Below are positions 37,470 to 46,138 of a stretch of DNA of 64,000 nt, piece by piece. Each line of letters begins with the position of its first letter. Position 1 is the first letter of the stretch. The position numbers and the translations under genes were made by a program. Under the pieces are notes generated by a model. It saw only the letters and a program-made list of their open reading frames with translations, was not told the DNA's origin and ran no database searches. This stretch comes from Chryseobacterium mulctrae (lineage in GTDB: Bacteria > Bacteroidota > Bacteroidia > Flavobacteriales > Weeksellaceae), in NCBI RefSeq assembly GCF_006175945.1, contig NZ_VAJL01000001.1, forward strand, positions 4,659,001 to 4,723,000, in the 5' to 3' direction.

Positions 37470-39356
37470 CTATAAAAATGCGTTGAAAAGTTTTGTCCAT
37501 TTTTCCACATAGTCTTGTGGTAAAGAATCAGCTTTTTTATTTTTTAATTGAGCTTTAGCAGCCATAGATATCCCTACTTTCCATCCTTTTTCTAATTCAA
37601 TCCCATTAGCTTCAGCAAATGTTTCAATTTGAGCTACTACTGGAGTGTCTTTACTATAATTATCTTCAAAATCTATCTCATCTAAGGAATTAAAAAGTCT
37701 GTCAATGCCTTTCTTTATCAAAGCAAAAGGAATCAAATCTTCCACTTCTGATTTTTCAATTTCAGCATAATCTTTAACATCAAGTATTCTATCCTCAAAT
37801 CCCTTATACAAACCGGATAATAATCTTTTCTTTGCATCTTCACCACTCTTATCCGAATCGATAATTAGATACGGTATATCATCTGCTTTACTTGAAATCA
37901 TACTAACAACCCCCGGAACTCCTTTAACTCCTCCTGATGGTACAAATACAATTTCTTGTTCCGGAGCAATAAGCTTTTCTCTAATTAAAAATCCCTTAAT
38001 AGCATTAAGATAGAACTGGTCAGATGGCCCCTCTACTACAATAGCTTGGCAGCCTTGTAATAAAACGTCTGAAACACTTAGTCCTAAAGCAGCGTGAACT
38101 GCGTAAATAGATTTTTCATTTAAAGCATCACTTCCTTGTCTTAAATTACTTGAAGCTACTGTATATCCATCTTTATCCATATACACAACCCTGCATTTAT
38201 CTATGTTAGAAGTGTCAACAATAAATGGAGAATGCGTTGTATTAATTATTTGATTACCTTTTGATAAATTGTCAAAAAATATTGCTAAATCTTTTTGTGC
38301 TAAAGGATGTAAAGTAAGTCCAGCTTCGTCAAGCAATAAAATTGCACCCTTATGCCGTTCCTGGCTTTCAACAAGGAAAATCAAGTAAAAACTGATAAAC
38401 CATTGAAGTCCTGTACTACGAAGTTCTAATGCCACTTCGTCAGTTCTCACACTGTCAGATACCCATATTCTGAAATAGTCGCCATCTGCTTCAAATCTAA
38501 ATTTATACTCACCTTGCTTCCACCATTCTTTAAATCTTTTTGTCAGATCACCTGAAGCTGACTGTAAAAGGATACTACGTTCTTCCTTATCATTTTCCGC
38601 CTTCCTAATTTCTTCAGCAGTAGGTTGATTTTCTCCGTTTCTGCCGTTCCTAAGCATTGCCATTTCTTTGGGATCTTTTCCTAATTCCAAAATCTCTTTA
38701 GGGTCTAATTTCACGAATTCAAAGAGCACTCTTAATGTTCTTACTTGCTCTTCATTGATATCAATCCCGTCTACAGTTTGCCCCTTTAACCATTTGATAA
38801 CATTTGGAAGATAAATTTTTGAAGATAGATTTCCATAGTTTGAATAATAAACAAATGATGGTAATTCGGCAAGAATAGCGTTTTCTAGGTCGGCATCTTT
38901 ATATGGTACAATAACATCTTCTTCAATTGACTCTTCATCTTCTTCAACTTCTTTTGTTACTTTTTCTATCTTCTTAGATACTGGATCACCACTTGGAAAC
39001 TCGAAAATGTAACTCCCGTCATATAAACGTGCAACAGTTACTGATTTATCTCCTTGCAAACTACATTCAACCTCAGTCTCAATATTCTTTATGCTTTCAT
39101 CATCAAGCTCAAACTCCGCTGTAATGAATTTTATATCTTTTGGGGTTTTTCGATAAGTACTCAGTTTAGAAACCGGCATATCGTGTAAAATATCAATTTT
39201 TCCTTCTCTTGCTGGATTTAGTTTCCATAAAGCTAAAAGCAAGTTTGACTTTCCAGCCTCATTAATTCCAACCAATGTTGTTACATTATCACAATCAATC
39301 CAACCACTATCAAGAACTGATCGGAAATTTTCTACTTTGTATTTTTTTAGTATCAT
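37470..39356 (-). CDS. OLD-family ATP-dependent endonuclease (ABC ATPase plus TOPRIM)
   Basis: 628 aa. The N-terminal SMC/RecF-like ATPase has P-loop GINEAGKSNLL (about 30-40), and the signature and Walker B regions lie near ILLLDEAGLTLHPLAQKDL (about 340); TTHSPF follows. The C-terminal TOPRIM nuclease has the glutamate in VVEGPSDQFYL (about 441) and the aspartate pair in LIIDSDKSG (about 498). OLD nucleases include P2 Old, Gabija GajA and PARIS. No UvrD-like GajB is adjacent, so it is not Gabija. The gene is third in an operon after an ImmA-type peptidase and a 163-aa protein. Confidence 0.85.
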   Translation of the reverse strand: MILKKYKVENFRSVLDSGWIDCDNVTTLVGINEAGKSNLLLALWKLNPAREGKIDILHDMPVSKLSTYRKTPKDIKFITAEFELDDESIKNIETEVECSLQGDKSVTVARLYDGSYIFEFPSGDPVSKKIEKVTKEVEEDEESIEEDVIVPYKDADLENAILAELPSFVYYSNYGNLSSKIYLPNVIKWLKGQTVDGIDINEEQVRTLRVLFEFVKLDPKEILELGKDPKEMAMLRNGRNGENQPTAEEIRKAENDKEERSILLQSASGDLTKRFKEWWKQGEYKFRFEADGDYFRIWVSDSVRTDEVALELRSTGLQWFISFYLIFLVESQERHKGAILLLDEAGLTLHPLAQKDLAIFFDNLSKGNQIINTTHSPFIVDTSNIDKCRVVYMDKDGYTVASSNLRQGSDALNEKSIYAVHAALGLSVSDVLLQGCQAIVVEGPSDQFYLNAIKGFLIREKLIAPEQEIVFVPSGGVKGVPGVVSMISSKADDIPYLIIDSDKSGEDAKKRLLSGLYKGFEDRILDVKDYAEIEKSEVEDLIPFALIKKGIDRLFNSLDEIDFEDNYSKDTPVVAQIETFAEANGIELEKGWKVGISMAAKAQLKNKKADSLPQDYVEKWTKLFNAFL

Positions 39357-39391
39357 ATTTTTATTCTAAATTTCATCTATAATTTCTGTGT

Positions 39392-39883
39392 TTAGTCTTG
39401 ATGCCCGTACCCAAGTTCTTCATTTTTGTCCCAAAAAGACATAAAAAGTTCTGCCGGAGTACCTTTTCTACTTGTCCATTCTGCAACAATTTTTATTGCT
39501 TCTTCTAAATCCTCAGTATATGCCATTCTGCCATCACTACCTCTAATTCCCTTTTCATCTTTTTTTGCACCTCTATTGATTAGTACATTTTTTTCGTCAT
39601 AAACAATTCTTCGCACATCTTCAAAATCTTTACCTTTAGGTAAATTATCCTTCAATAGCTTAGTTAGACCGTGATAGTACAATTGAAATTTTTGAACAGG
39701 ATCATCAATTTTTTGACCCAGTAGCTGATCAGCTTCATTTTCAATTACTACTTCTGAATCAAAATTCATAAAAAGTTGTTCTCCTTTTACTTCTTCTGAT
39801 TTTTGTAAAATTTCTAACCTCTCTAAATCTTCTTCTGAGAGATTACGTTCTACTTGCTTTTTGTTTAAGTTATTATCATTCAT
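39392..39883 (-). CDS. Unknown 163-aa protein between ImmA-type and OLD genes
   Basis: Acidic and helical; notable segments are NLSEEDLERLEILQKSEE, DDPVQKFQLYYHGLTKLLKD, AYTEDLEEAIKIVAEWTSRKGTPAELFMSFWDK. No family recognised. It starts 10 bp after the ImmA gene's stop and ends 35 bp before the OLD gene, so the three are co-transcribed. An adaptor or inhibitor role is possible but unsupported. Confidence 0.65.
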   Translation of the reverse strand: MNDNNLNKKQVERNLSEEDLERLEILQKSEEVKGEQLFMNFDSEVVIENEADQLLGQKIDDPVQKFQLYYHGLTKLLKDNLPKGKDFEDVRRIVYDEKNVLINRGAKKDEKGIRGSDGRMAYTEDLEEAIKIVAEWTSRKGTPAELFMSFWDKNEELGYGHQD

Positions 39884-39893
39884 TTTGATGGAT

Positions 39894-41069
39894 TTATACA
39901 GTTAATAGTTCTCTTATTTTCAATGATGCTTCTCTAATTGATTCTACATCCCAATTAGCAACATTCAATTTTTTCGTTATATTTTTTATGTTTGGAAAAG
40001 CATCTTTAAATGCAGCCCAGTAATCATTTCCTAATTCAGATTGCCTCCATTGATATTGAGAATAAATAATACAAGGATGTATTTGACATTCCTTAGCAAA
40101 TTTTGCTACCATAAATTTATTGTGAATCATCTTTTCGATGTATCTCATTTTCTCTGAGGATAATAAATATTCGGAGGCAAATTCATTTGCTTTATCTTCC
40201 TGAATCAAAAATAAATCTGGTTCTCCCGATAAATGGTAACTTATTTTCTGGATTGTTTCCAAATCAAATAGTACGTGATGTAATTCGTGTATTAATGCAA
40301 ACCAGATCGTAGCATAATTCTTATTGAAATCAGTGATAACAATACACGGTTTATTATTTATGAAAAAAGTTGCACCTCTTATCTGTGTTTTAGGTAATAA
40401 TGGCTGAAAAACAACTGTAACACCAATATTATATAATGCTTGAAAAACGGTTACCAGTCCATTTTCTATATTTTGAGTGTAAGGTTTGATTTTAGGAATT
40501 AGTTCAACTAAACTCTTTCTGCTATATTCATTTGGATTATCAATAAGCTCGAAATATTTATAGCTGGATTTTATCCAAAAGTCTTTCATTTTATCACTGA
40601 ATGATTTTTTAGTCCTACTATAAAGAGCATCGCTTAACTCTCTATCATAATCGTAAATAGAATCTAGGTCAAAAAAACTACAAATACGATCTTTCAGAGT
40701 TTCTAAAGAATCATTCTTTTGAATAAATCCTAATACTGCTAATGTTTTTAAATCAAAATATTTATTGATGAATGTGATATCCATTGATGATTGTAACTCT
40801 CTGATTTCTTCTACAGGTCTATCTTTGAAATAAATAATGAGTAACTCACTTAAATCAACTTCCAAAAACTCCGTAAGCTTCAATAATTTAATAATATCAG
40901 TTTGCTTAGAAGTTTTATCTAAAATAGCATCCAAACTTCTTCTCTCCATTCCGGATAGCTTTTCAAATTGGGTTTTTGTCAAGCCCGATTCCTCCAACTT
41001 AATTGCAAATAAATCTTCAATCGAAGATCCATCATATCGAAGGCTCTTATGTAATAAGTTATCTATCAT
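39894..41069 (-). CDS. HTH regulator fused to an ImmA/IrrE-type zinc peptidase
   Basis: 391 aa. An XRE-like helix-turn-helix lies at about 20-75 (LFAIKLEESGLTKTQFEKLSGMERRSL). The ImmA/IrrE peptidase domain at about 210-320 has HELHH (about 261-265, in WFALIHELHHVLFD) and a downstream glutamate in EDKANEFASEYLL as third ligand. ImmA-type proteins cut a cognate repressor, often after phage entry or DNA damage. First gene of the OLD operon, with a promoter bracketed by two identical palindromes, so it is likely autoregulated. Confidence 0.8.
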   Translation of the reverse strand: MIDNLLHKSLRYDGSSIEDLFAIKLEESGLTKTQFEKLSGMERRSLDAILDKTSKQTDIIKLLKLTEFLEVDLSELLIIYFKDRPVEEIRELQSSMDITFINKYFDLKTLAVLGFIQKNDSLETLKDRICSFFDLDSIYDYDRELSDALYSRTKKSFSDKMKDFWIKSSYKYFELIDNPNEYSRKSLVELIPKIKPYTQNIENGLVTVFQALYNIGVTVVFQPLLPKTQIRGATFFINNKPCIVITDFNKNYATIWFALIHELHHVLFDLETIQKISYHLSGEPDLFLIQEDKANEFASEYLLSSEKMRYIEKMIHNKFMVAKFAKECQIHPCIIYSQYQWRQSELGNDYWAAFKDAFPNIKNITKKLNVANWDVESIREASLKIRELLTV

Positions 41070-41078
41070 TTTTAGTAA

Positions 41079-41092
41079 AGGTAAATTTACCT
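41079..41092. promoter_or_regulatory. Operator-like palindrome, proximal copy
   Basis: AGGTAAATTTACCT is a perfect 14-bp palindrome within an 18-bp sequence (TAAAGGTAAATTTACCTC) repeated at 41128-41145. It abuts the -7 box and covers the predicted transcription start of the ImmA/OLD operon. Confidence 0.8.
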
Positions 41093-41122
41093 CAAAAATA
41101 CTAAACTATTCGACATAAACAA
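41093..41122 (-). promoter_or_regulatory. Promoter of the ImmA/163-aa/OLD operon
   Basis: On the minus strand, TTG (41122-41120), exactly 19 bp and TATTTTTG (41100-41093) match the Bacteroidota consensus. It lies entirely between the two palindromes. Confidence 0.85.
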
Positions 41123-41130
41123 TAGTATAA

Positions 41131-41144
41131 AGGTAAATTTACCT
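41131..41144. promoter_or_regulatory. Operator-like palindrome, distal copy
   Basis: Second perfect AGGTAAATTTACCT, 52 bp (about five helical turns) from the first and just upstream of the -33 element. The spacing suits cooperative binding on one DNA face. Confidence 0.8.
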
Positions 41145-41275
41145 CTAATTTTTTTTATGTCTCTAAAATAAAAATGCTATTCCTTCGATTAATTTTGTAT
41201 ATGTCAAGTAGTTTTTCTGAGTCATACCGACTAACAAATAAAATATTCGTAGCAACTAATAAGTATAATAAAACA

Positions 41276-41302
41276 AAAATAGCTCCGCAAGGAGCTATTT
41301 TA
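41276..41302 (-). terminator. Strong terminator after the three-gene unknown cluster
   Basis: AAAATAGCTCC and GGAGCTATTTT form a perfect 11-bp stem with a GCAA tetraloop; the minus strand continues into a T-rich tail. Confidence 0.88.
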
Positions 41303-41361
41303 CAACTATTTGACTAGGCATTCAAACCCAGCGATAAAAATAATACATTTCATACCGTTAC

Positions 41362-42975
41362 TTATTTACTTTCTGTATAAATCCTACCTTCTTCAATAGA
41401 TACGTAATGTAATTCACATATCAATTTCTCAACAATCACTGTCATTTGATCAACCTCTTCCTCTTTTAAATTAGTAATATGATGATGAAGAACCATATGG
41501 TAATCTAAATATGGGAAAAACTTAGTCCAGAATTCTTCAAACAGATAATTATATTTTCTCAACTCAGGATTTGCAAACTCGCATAACTTCCACAAACTGT
41601 AATTGGATAAATAGTTGGGCATATAGTAAAGCTTAGCGTAAATGTACGTCCTGCAAAATGAAAGAAAAAATAGGGTAAAGAAATATGGCAAGCCCTGATA
41701 AATTTCTCTTCCATCTTCTGCTATTGCAAGGAATTGTTGCGAATACTTCATTGTTGCATCATTGTAATAATCAAGATCTGCATAAGTGGGAATGTGAGGA
41801 TTTTCCCAATGAGGTTCAGGATAGAAAGGATTAGATTGATAAATTCTGTTTTTGCCCTGAATAATGTCTACAAAGAAGCTTTGATAAAAATGTAGATTCT
41901 TCTGAACCCAATACCGATCGTGGCTGATCAGAACAAAATCAAAATTGTTACCTGTGTGACTCTTCAATGACTGCGCTATAGATTTTAATTTATCATTACC
42001 AACATTAAGACCAAGCAACAACAAATAGTAGGTTGTATTACTACCGTAAATAGCTGTGTGAAACAGATAGATTTCTTCGACCTCGACAGACTTTACAATT
42101 ACTTCTACAACAATATCAAGAACCACATCTTTATCATTTTCCTTAACTGTTTCAATGATTTTTTCCTCGTCAGCATATCCTATTTTTATCATTTTATTTA
42201 GCTGATACAATCGTTTTTCAATCATTCCGGAAAGACTATTCTCAGCGATATTGAACGCTTCGAACATTTCACTTTTAAAAAATAGATCATCTTTCGATGC
42301 TTCTCTCGCTTTTCCGATTAAATGAATCAGGTAATATTCGCTTCGGCTTTGAGAAACGAAATGACTCTGTACCTCAGGAATATGTTTGGAGAGGTTTCTT
42401 ATTCTTTCGTTCAGGTTTTCTGAATTGGAACTATTTCCTGTATATAATTCTTCTAAGTATTCCAGATCATACTTAAAAACATTTTCATAAGCTAACAAGG
42501 CACTTACTGATGATTCATCCGTAACAAATCCTCTAACCTGCGTTAATAATAAATCGTGATCGTGAAAAAAGGAATCTTTATACTTCTCGAATTTCTTCTC
42601 GAATTTTTTCCTTTCTCTTGTAATAAGTAAATGGTTTCCATAATCAGCATTTTGATAAAAAATTGCTGATAGTCTGCAATACAATTCAACGAAAGGATCT
42701 CCGAGAGAGAATTTATGGTGAATTTGTGAAGAGTAAAAAATACACACTTTAACTTTGTATTCTTTAAAAGCTTTTTCTACCCATTTTTTTCGCATTAGCT
42801 CCTCCACATCTTTTTTGTGTTCAACAACAATTATGAGGTGAGCATACTCTGAATTGTCAGTCTTATTGAAAAATATCTGAATGATAAGATAATGCTGTTT
42901 GAAAAGTTGATTGATAGAACTATCTAAAAATTCGTTGCCAATTTGTGCAAATTGAAATTTATTTGAAGTTTTCAT
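41362..42975 (-). CDS. Unknown 537-aa protein, possibly HEPN-like at the C terminus
   Basis: I start at the ATG at 42975 (MKTSNKFQFAQIG); a longer frame overlaps the upstream gene. The N-terminal third (IIVVEHKKDVEELMRKKWVEKAF) is alpha/beta. The C-terminal 150 residues are helical: YSQQFLAIAEDGREIYQG, FFLSFCRTYIYAKLYYMP, SLWKLCEFANPE. These vaguely resemble HEPN domains, but no clear RxxxxxH motif is present. Last of three genes on one strand, divergent from an XRE regulator. I know similar trios from Bacteroidota islands but no function. Confidence 0.6.
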   Translation of the reverse strand: MKTSNKFQFAQIGNEFLDSSINQLFKQHYLIIQIFFNKTDNSEYAHLIIVVEHKKDVEELMRKKWVEKAFKEYKVKVCIFYSSQIHHKFSLGDPFVELYCRLSAIFYQNADYGNHLLITRERKKFEKKFEKYKDSFFHDHDLLLTQVRGFVTDESSVSALLAYENVFKYDLEYLEELYTGNSSNSENLNERIRNLSKHIPEVQSHFVSQSRSEYYLIHLIGKAREASKDDLFFKSEMFEAFNIAENSLSGMIEKRLYQLNKMIKIGYADEEKIIETVKENDKDVVLDIVVEVIVKSVEVEEIYLFHTAIYGSNTTYYLLLLGLNVGNDKLKSIAQSLKSHTGNNFDFVLISHDRYWVQKNLHFYQSFFVDIIQGKNRIYQSNPFYPEPHWENPHIPTYADLDYYNDATMKYSQQFLAIAEDGREIYQGLPYFFTLFFLSFCRTYIYAKLYYMPNYLSNYSLWKLCEFANPELRKYNYLFEEFWTKFFPYLDYHMVLHHHITNLKEEEVDQMTVIVEKLICELHYVSIEEGRIYTESK

Positions 42976-42979
42976 TTTA

Positions 42980-43621
42980 TTAAATTTGGGGGTCGTGATT
43001 TTCGGGATTAAAATAGAAGTAAAGAGATTCCAGAAACACACGGATTAAGGAGAACCACATCATTAAATCAATATGCTCCTGCAATTCTTTATCTTTCTCA
43101 AGTTTCAGAATATCATCGATAGTAAAATCTGAATTGCCAATCTTTTCGAGAAACTTTTGGTAGTAATCTTCGCCAATAACGGAAAGGACACCCAGAAAAA
43201 GCTCTTTTAAATAATCATCCAAAGGGATCGAACTAATGATATAGTTTTCGGCTTGGTAGGAATTGCTATTTTCAGTTTCCTTCAAAGGAAGGCTATTGCC
43301 AAATTCATCTATAAAATTAGTAAAGCTTGAGATCAAAAATTGCAGGCAGGTTAGTAATCCGGCAATCTTTAAACTATGGGGATCAATATTTGGAATTTCA
43401 ATGTTTCCTGAAAACATTTCTTTGATACTATACTTTTGTATCAATCTAGGATATCGGTCAAAAAGCATATTTATGTCTTCACTTCCTAATTTATCCATAA
43501 GTAGATAAATACCTTTATTAAGTTCATCTATCTGTCTGTTATCTGACAACAACTTAAAACTGATATCAACCTTTTCCATCAAGTCGATGATTCTTCTGTT
43601 AGTTTTTTCTTTATTTCTCAT
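42980..43621 (-). CDS. Unknown 213-aa protein
   Basis: Helical, soluble (LLSDNRQIDELNKGIYLLMDKL, LIQKYSIKEMFSGNIEIP, DDYLKELFLGVLSVIGEDYYQ). No family recognised. Second gene of the trio: it ends 4 bp before the start of the 537-aa gene and begins 67 bp after the 184-aa gene. Confidence 0.6.
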   Translation of the reverse strand: MRNKEKTNRRIIDLMEKVDISFKLLSDNRQIDELNKGIYLLMDKLGSEDINMLFDRYPRLIQKYSIKEMFSGNIEIPNIDPHSLKIAGLLTCLQFLISSFTNFIDEFGNSLPLKETENSNSYQAENYIISSIPLDDYLKELFLGVLSVIGEDYYQKFLEKIGNSDFTIDDILKLEKDKELQEHIDLMMWFSLIRVFLESLYFYFNPENHDPQI

Positions 43622-43688
43622 ATTAAAATTTTTAATGAAATAAAGTTGGTCAGTAATTGTCTGGTATCTAATTCTTTCTGAGGATAAA

Positions 43689-44243
43689 TTATTCTGAGGA
43701 CGTGGTTTTTTTATCTTTTATTTTCTTTAAGCCTCTTTCACGAATGATCTGTGCTGAATCAAGCATTTTATTAAGATGGATAAAAAGAGTAACGATATTT
43801 GCTTCAGGTTCATCAGAATATGCACCTAATGAGAAATAAACAATCTGCGTATTGAAATACTCAAAGTCTTGTAGAGTAAACTCTTTAAATGCCTTCTGAA
43901 AGACAAGAAACGGATTGCGGTATTCTTCATCGGAAAGCGAACCTTGAAGTAATCTGGATGGAAACTTTGGGGAACGTTTTACTTTCCATTTTTCTCCTTT
44001 GAATTGTAAGACATAACTTGCTCTTATGAATGAACGCATACAGAGGTAATAATGGAATATTAGAGATGGGTCATCTTTCATCAGTACTTCGCATTTCGTT
44101 GAGTAATTCATCACGTCATTTAGCCTTTCTCTTACAGCGGATAGAAAATCCATTTGAAAAAATGCATCTATCAATGTAAGACAGGAATGTTTTTGATGGC
44201 TGTCCCAGAACTTAGCTTCAAAGTCTATTTTCTTATTTTTCAT
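43689..44243 (-). CDS. Unknown 184-aa protein
   Basis: Helical; AKFWDSHQKHSCLTLIDAFFQMDFLSA and HYYLCMRSFIRASYVLQFKGEKWK suggest a compact all-alpha domain. First gene of the trio, divergent from the XRE gene with 177 bp between starts. No family recognised. Confidence 0.6.
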   Translation of the reverse strand: MKNKKIDFEAKFWDSHQKHSCLTLIDAFFQMDFLSAVRERLNDVMNYSTKCEVLMKDDPSLIFHYYLCMRSFIRASYVLQFKGEKWKVKRSPKFPSRLLQGSLSDEEYRNPFLVFQKAFKEFTLQDFEYFNTQIVYFSLGAYSDEPEANIVTLFIHLNKMLDSAQIIRERGLKKIKDKKTTSSE

Positions 44244-44420
44244 AATAATTAAGTTTTATGCTGATACGAATTACAACAATATAGTGTGTATAATCAATGC
44301 TGAAACTGCATATTATATCTAGAGAAATGGATATTTTACAGGATAATTTTTTAACTTTACAATTCAGACGAATTAATAGAAATGGCTTTATCTTTAAGCC
44401 TTTAAAATTTGATAACCACT

Positions 44421-44828
44421 ATGGAACAGAAAATACATCAGGGAAGAAATGTAAAACGATTTAGAGAGATGCTAGGTATCAAACAGGAAGCTTTAGCTCT
44501 TGACTTAGGTGATGATTGGAATCAGAAGAAAATTTCTTTGCTTGAACAAAAAGAAATAATCGAAGATGCTTTGCTGAAAAAGATTTCTGAAGTATTGAAA
44601 ATTCCGGTAGAAGCTATTCAAAACTTTGATGAAGAACAAGCTGTTAATATTATTTCTAATACTTTTGGAGAGCACGCTTTTAGTAATTCTTTCAATTATG
44701 GAACTATCAATTTTCATCCGATTGAAAAATTAGTTTCACTGCACGAGGAAAAGATTGCCCTTTATGAAAGAATGCTGAAAGAAAAAGATGAAATGATGGA
44801 TAGGCTTGAAAAGCTAATCAATAAATAA
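44421..44828 (+). CDS. XRE-family helix-turn-helix regulator
   Basis: 135 aa from the ATG at 44421 (MEQKIHQGRNVKRFREML). The HTH is at about 8-65 (MLGIKQEALALDLGDDWNQKKISLLEQKE), and the tail is a short coiled coil (LHEEKIALYERMLKEKDEMMDRLEKL). Very similar regulators are frequent on flavobacterial mobile elements. It probably controls the divergent trio and/or the island. Confidence 0.8.
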   Translation: MEQKIHQGRNVKRFREMLGIKQEALALDLGDDWNQKKISLLEQKEIIEDALLKKISEVLKIPVEAIQNFDEEQAVNIISNTFGEHAFSNSFNYGTINFHPIEKLVSLHEEKIALYERMLKEKDEMMDRLEKLINK

Positions 44829-44865
44829 AAATATAAGTAATTCGGGATCATTACTTTTTCATTGG

Positions 44866-44894
44866 AAAGGCTCAACCAAATTGGTTGAGCCTTT
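44866..44894 (+). terminator. Terminator after the XRE gene
   Basis: AAAGGCTCAACCAA (44866-44879) and TTGGTTGAGCCTTT (44881-44894), a 14-bp perfect palindromic stem followed by T. Confidence 0.88.
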
Positions 44895-44936
44895 TGCAAA
44901 AAAAGCTAAGGATTATAATTTTCCAACTCTCAAATT

Positions 44937-44950
44937 TATTGTTAACAATA
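44937..44950. promoter_or_regulatory. Palindrome upstream of the primase-like/RT module
   Basis: TATTGTTAACAATA is a perfect 14-bp palindrome 37 bp before the ATG of the primase-like gene; a candidate operator. Confidence 0.5.
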
Positions 44951-44987
44951 TACACTAATTAAGAATTTTTTGAAGTCATTGCCACAT

Positions 44988-46001
44988 ATGGAAAATATTA
45001 TTGTTTCTTATCAAGATAATTTTTGGGGTAAAATATCTCACCGAAAATTATTAGATGTTTTAGAGGAGATAAAAAGTGAACAACATAAAATCATTACAGA
45101 TCATTTAAGACATCATTATCTAAGTGAAGATGGTCTTTATGGAATAAAAAAGAAGAAATTACCTGTAGCTACTTTTTGTGCAAATTTCAATGATTCCTCT
45201 AGAACAAAAGAAAATCTCAATAATTATAATTCATTAATGATTATCGATATAGATGATATTGGATTAGAAAATGTAAAGAATGTTTTTGAGCAATTATCTT
45301 CAGATATTTATTTGTTCGCTTTATGGTTATCACCTTCAGGTAACGGTATAAAGGGGTTAATACAAATTAGTTTTGAGGAAAATATAAATTCAAACGAAAT
45401 TGATATCTGGCATTACTCAGCATTTTCAAAAATCTCATCCTACTTTAAAGAAAAATATCAAATCGACTTAGATCAGAGCGGTAAAGATTTTACTCGACTT
45501 TGTTTTATTTCAAAAGATGAAAATATTGTTATTAAAAACGACGAAATCACAGAAAAATTCTTAATAAAGAAGGATGCAAAATTAGAACTACAAACTACAA
45601 CTGTAGCTCAAATAAGATCTGTTAAAGGGATAGTGAGTGCGAAAGAAATGAAGAATATTCTTAATAATCCACTAAATAGAAATAGCCCAACCAAAAAGAA
45701 AGAAATTCAAAACATTATAAAATTCCTAAATAAAAATAAAAAATCAATTACCTACGAATACGATAACTGGTTACGAGTTGCTTTAGCTATTTCTAGCTCG
45801 TTTACTTATGATTTGGGGATCATTTTTTTTATTGAACTAAGTAAAATGGATGAATCAAAATTTAACGAAACTAACTGTACTAATATGTTGAAGGAATGTT
45901 ATATCAATAATAAAAAAATGATTAAATTTAACACAGTAATACATTTGGCGGTACAAAAAGGATTTATATATAAAAAAGATTTTGGTTTGGAGAGTAACTA
46001 A
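44988..46001 (+). CDS. VirE_N/BT4734-like, primase-like protein
   Basis: 337 aa from the ATG at 44988 (MENIIVSYQDNFWG); a TTG start at 44970 is less likely. The N-terminal domain (about 1-190) fits the Bacteroidota VirE_N/BT4734 family, which resembles archaeo-eukaryotic primases: IIDIDD with Asp87, Asp89 and Asp90 as metal ligands, then LSPSGNGIKGLIQI (about 120), the SGxG[H/K] element. The C-terminal region (YDNWLRVALAIS) resembles PriCT-type tails. No helicase is fused. Its last codons form one arm of the RNA stem leading to the RT gene, so both belong to one module. Confidence 0.7.
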   Translation: MENIIVSYQDNFWGKISHRKLLDVLEEIKSEQHKIITDHLRHHYLSEDGLYGIKKKKLPVATFCANFNDSSRTKENLNNYNSLMIIDIDDIGLENVKNVFEQLSSDIYLFALWLSPSGNGIKGLIQISFEENINSNEIDIWHYSAFSKISSYFKEKYQIDLDQSGKDFTRLCFISKDENIVIKNDEITEKFLIKKDAKLELQTTTVAQIRSVKGIVSAKEMKNILNNPLNRNSPTKKKEIQNIIKFLNKNKKSITYEYDNWLRVALAISSSFTYDLGIIFFIELSKMDESKFNETNCTNMLKECYINNKKMIKFNTVIHLAVQKGFIYKKDFGLESN

Positions 46002-46122
46002 ACGGTAACTTATTTAATGAGTGGATCGTGTTGGCACTACTGGATATAAAAATCGGTTCACACCGCAGTAGTTGGTAAGTTGGCAATTGTCAGTATTATG
46101 GTTTAAAATCGGGGACTCTCCA
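45988..46122 (+). ncRNA. Predicted structured RNA between primase-like and RT genes
   Basis: Four nested perfect helices can be drawn by eye: TGGAGAGT/ACTCTCCA (45988-45995 with 46115-46122), AACTTA/TAAGTT (46007-46012 with 46076-46081), ACTACTG/CAGTAGT (46036-46042 with 46066-46072) and CGGT/ACCG around a 4-nt loop (46054-46065). The outer stem includes the end of the primase-like ORF and closes 16 nt before the RT start codon. The layout resembles the a1/a2-flanked RNA before retron RTs and the ncRNAs upstream of some defence RTs. Energy and covariation not computed. Confidence 0.5.
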
Positions 46123-46138
46123 TCCATTATTTATTTTT

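Noticed and set aside
37470..41069. Gabija or PARIS system
   Set aside because: No UvrD-like helicase next to the OLD gene, and ATPase and TOPRIM are in one chain, unlike AriA/AriB.
46002..46138. Group II intron end or DGR template in the gap before the RT
   Set aside because: I found no domain V-like AGC/GTAT hairpin and no repeat of the gap elsewhere that would be a variable region; the RT has PQG, not the DGR SQ motif.
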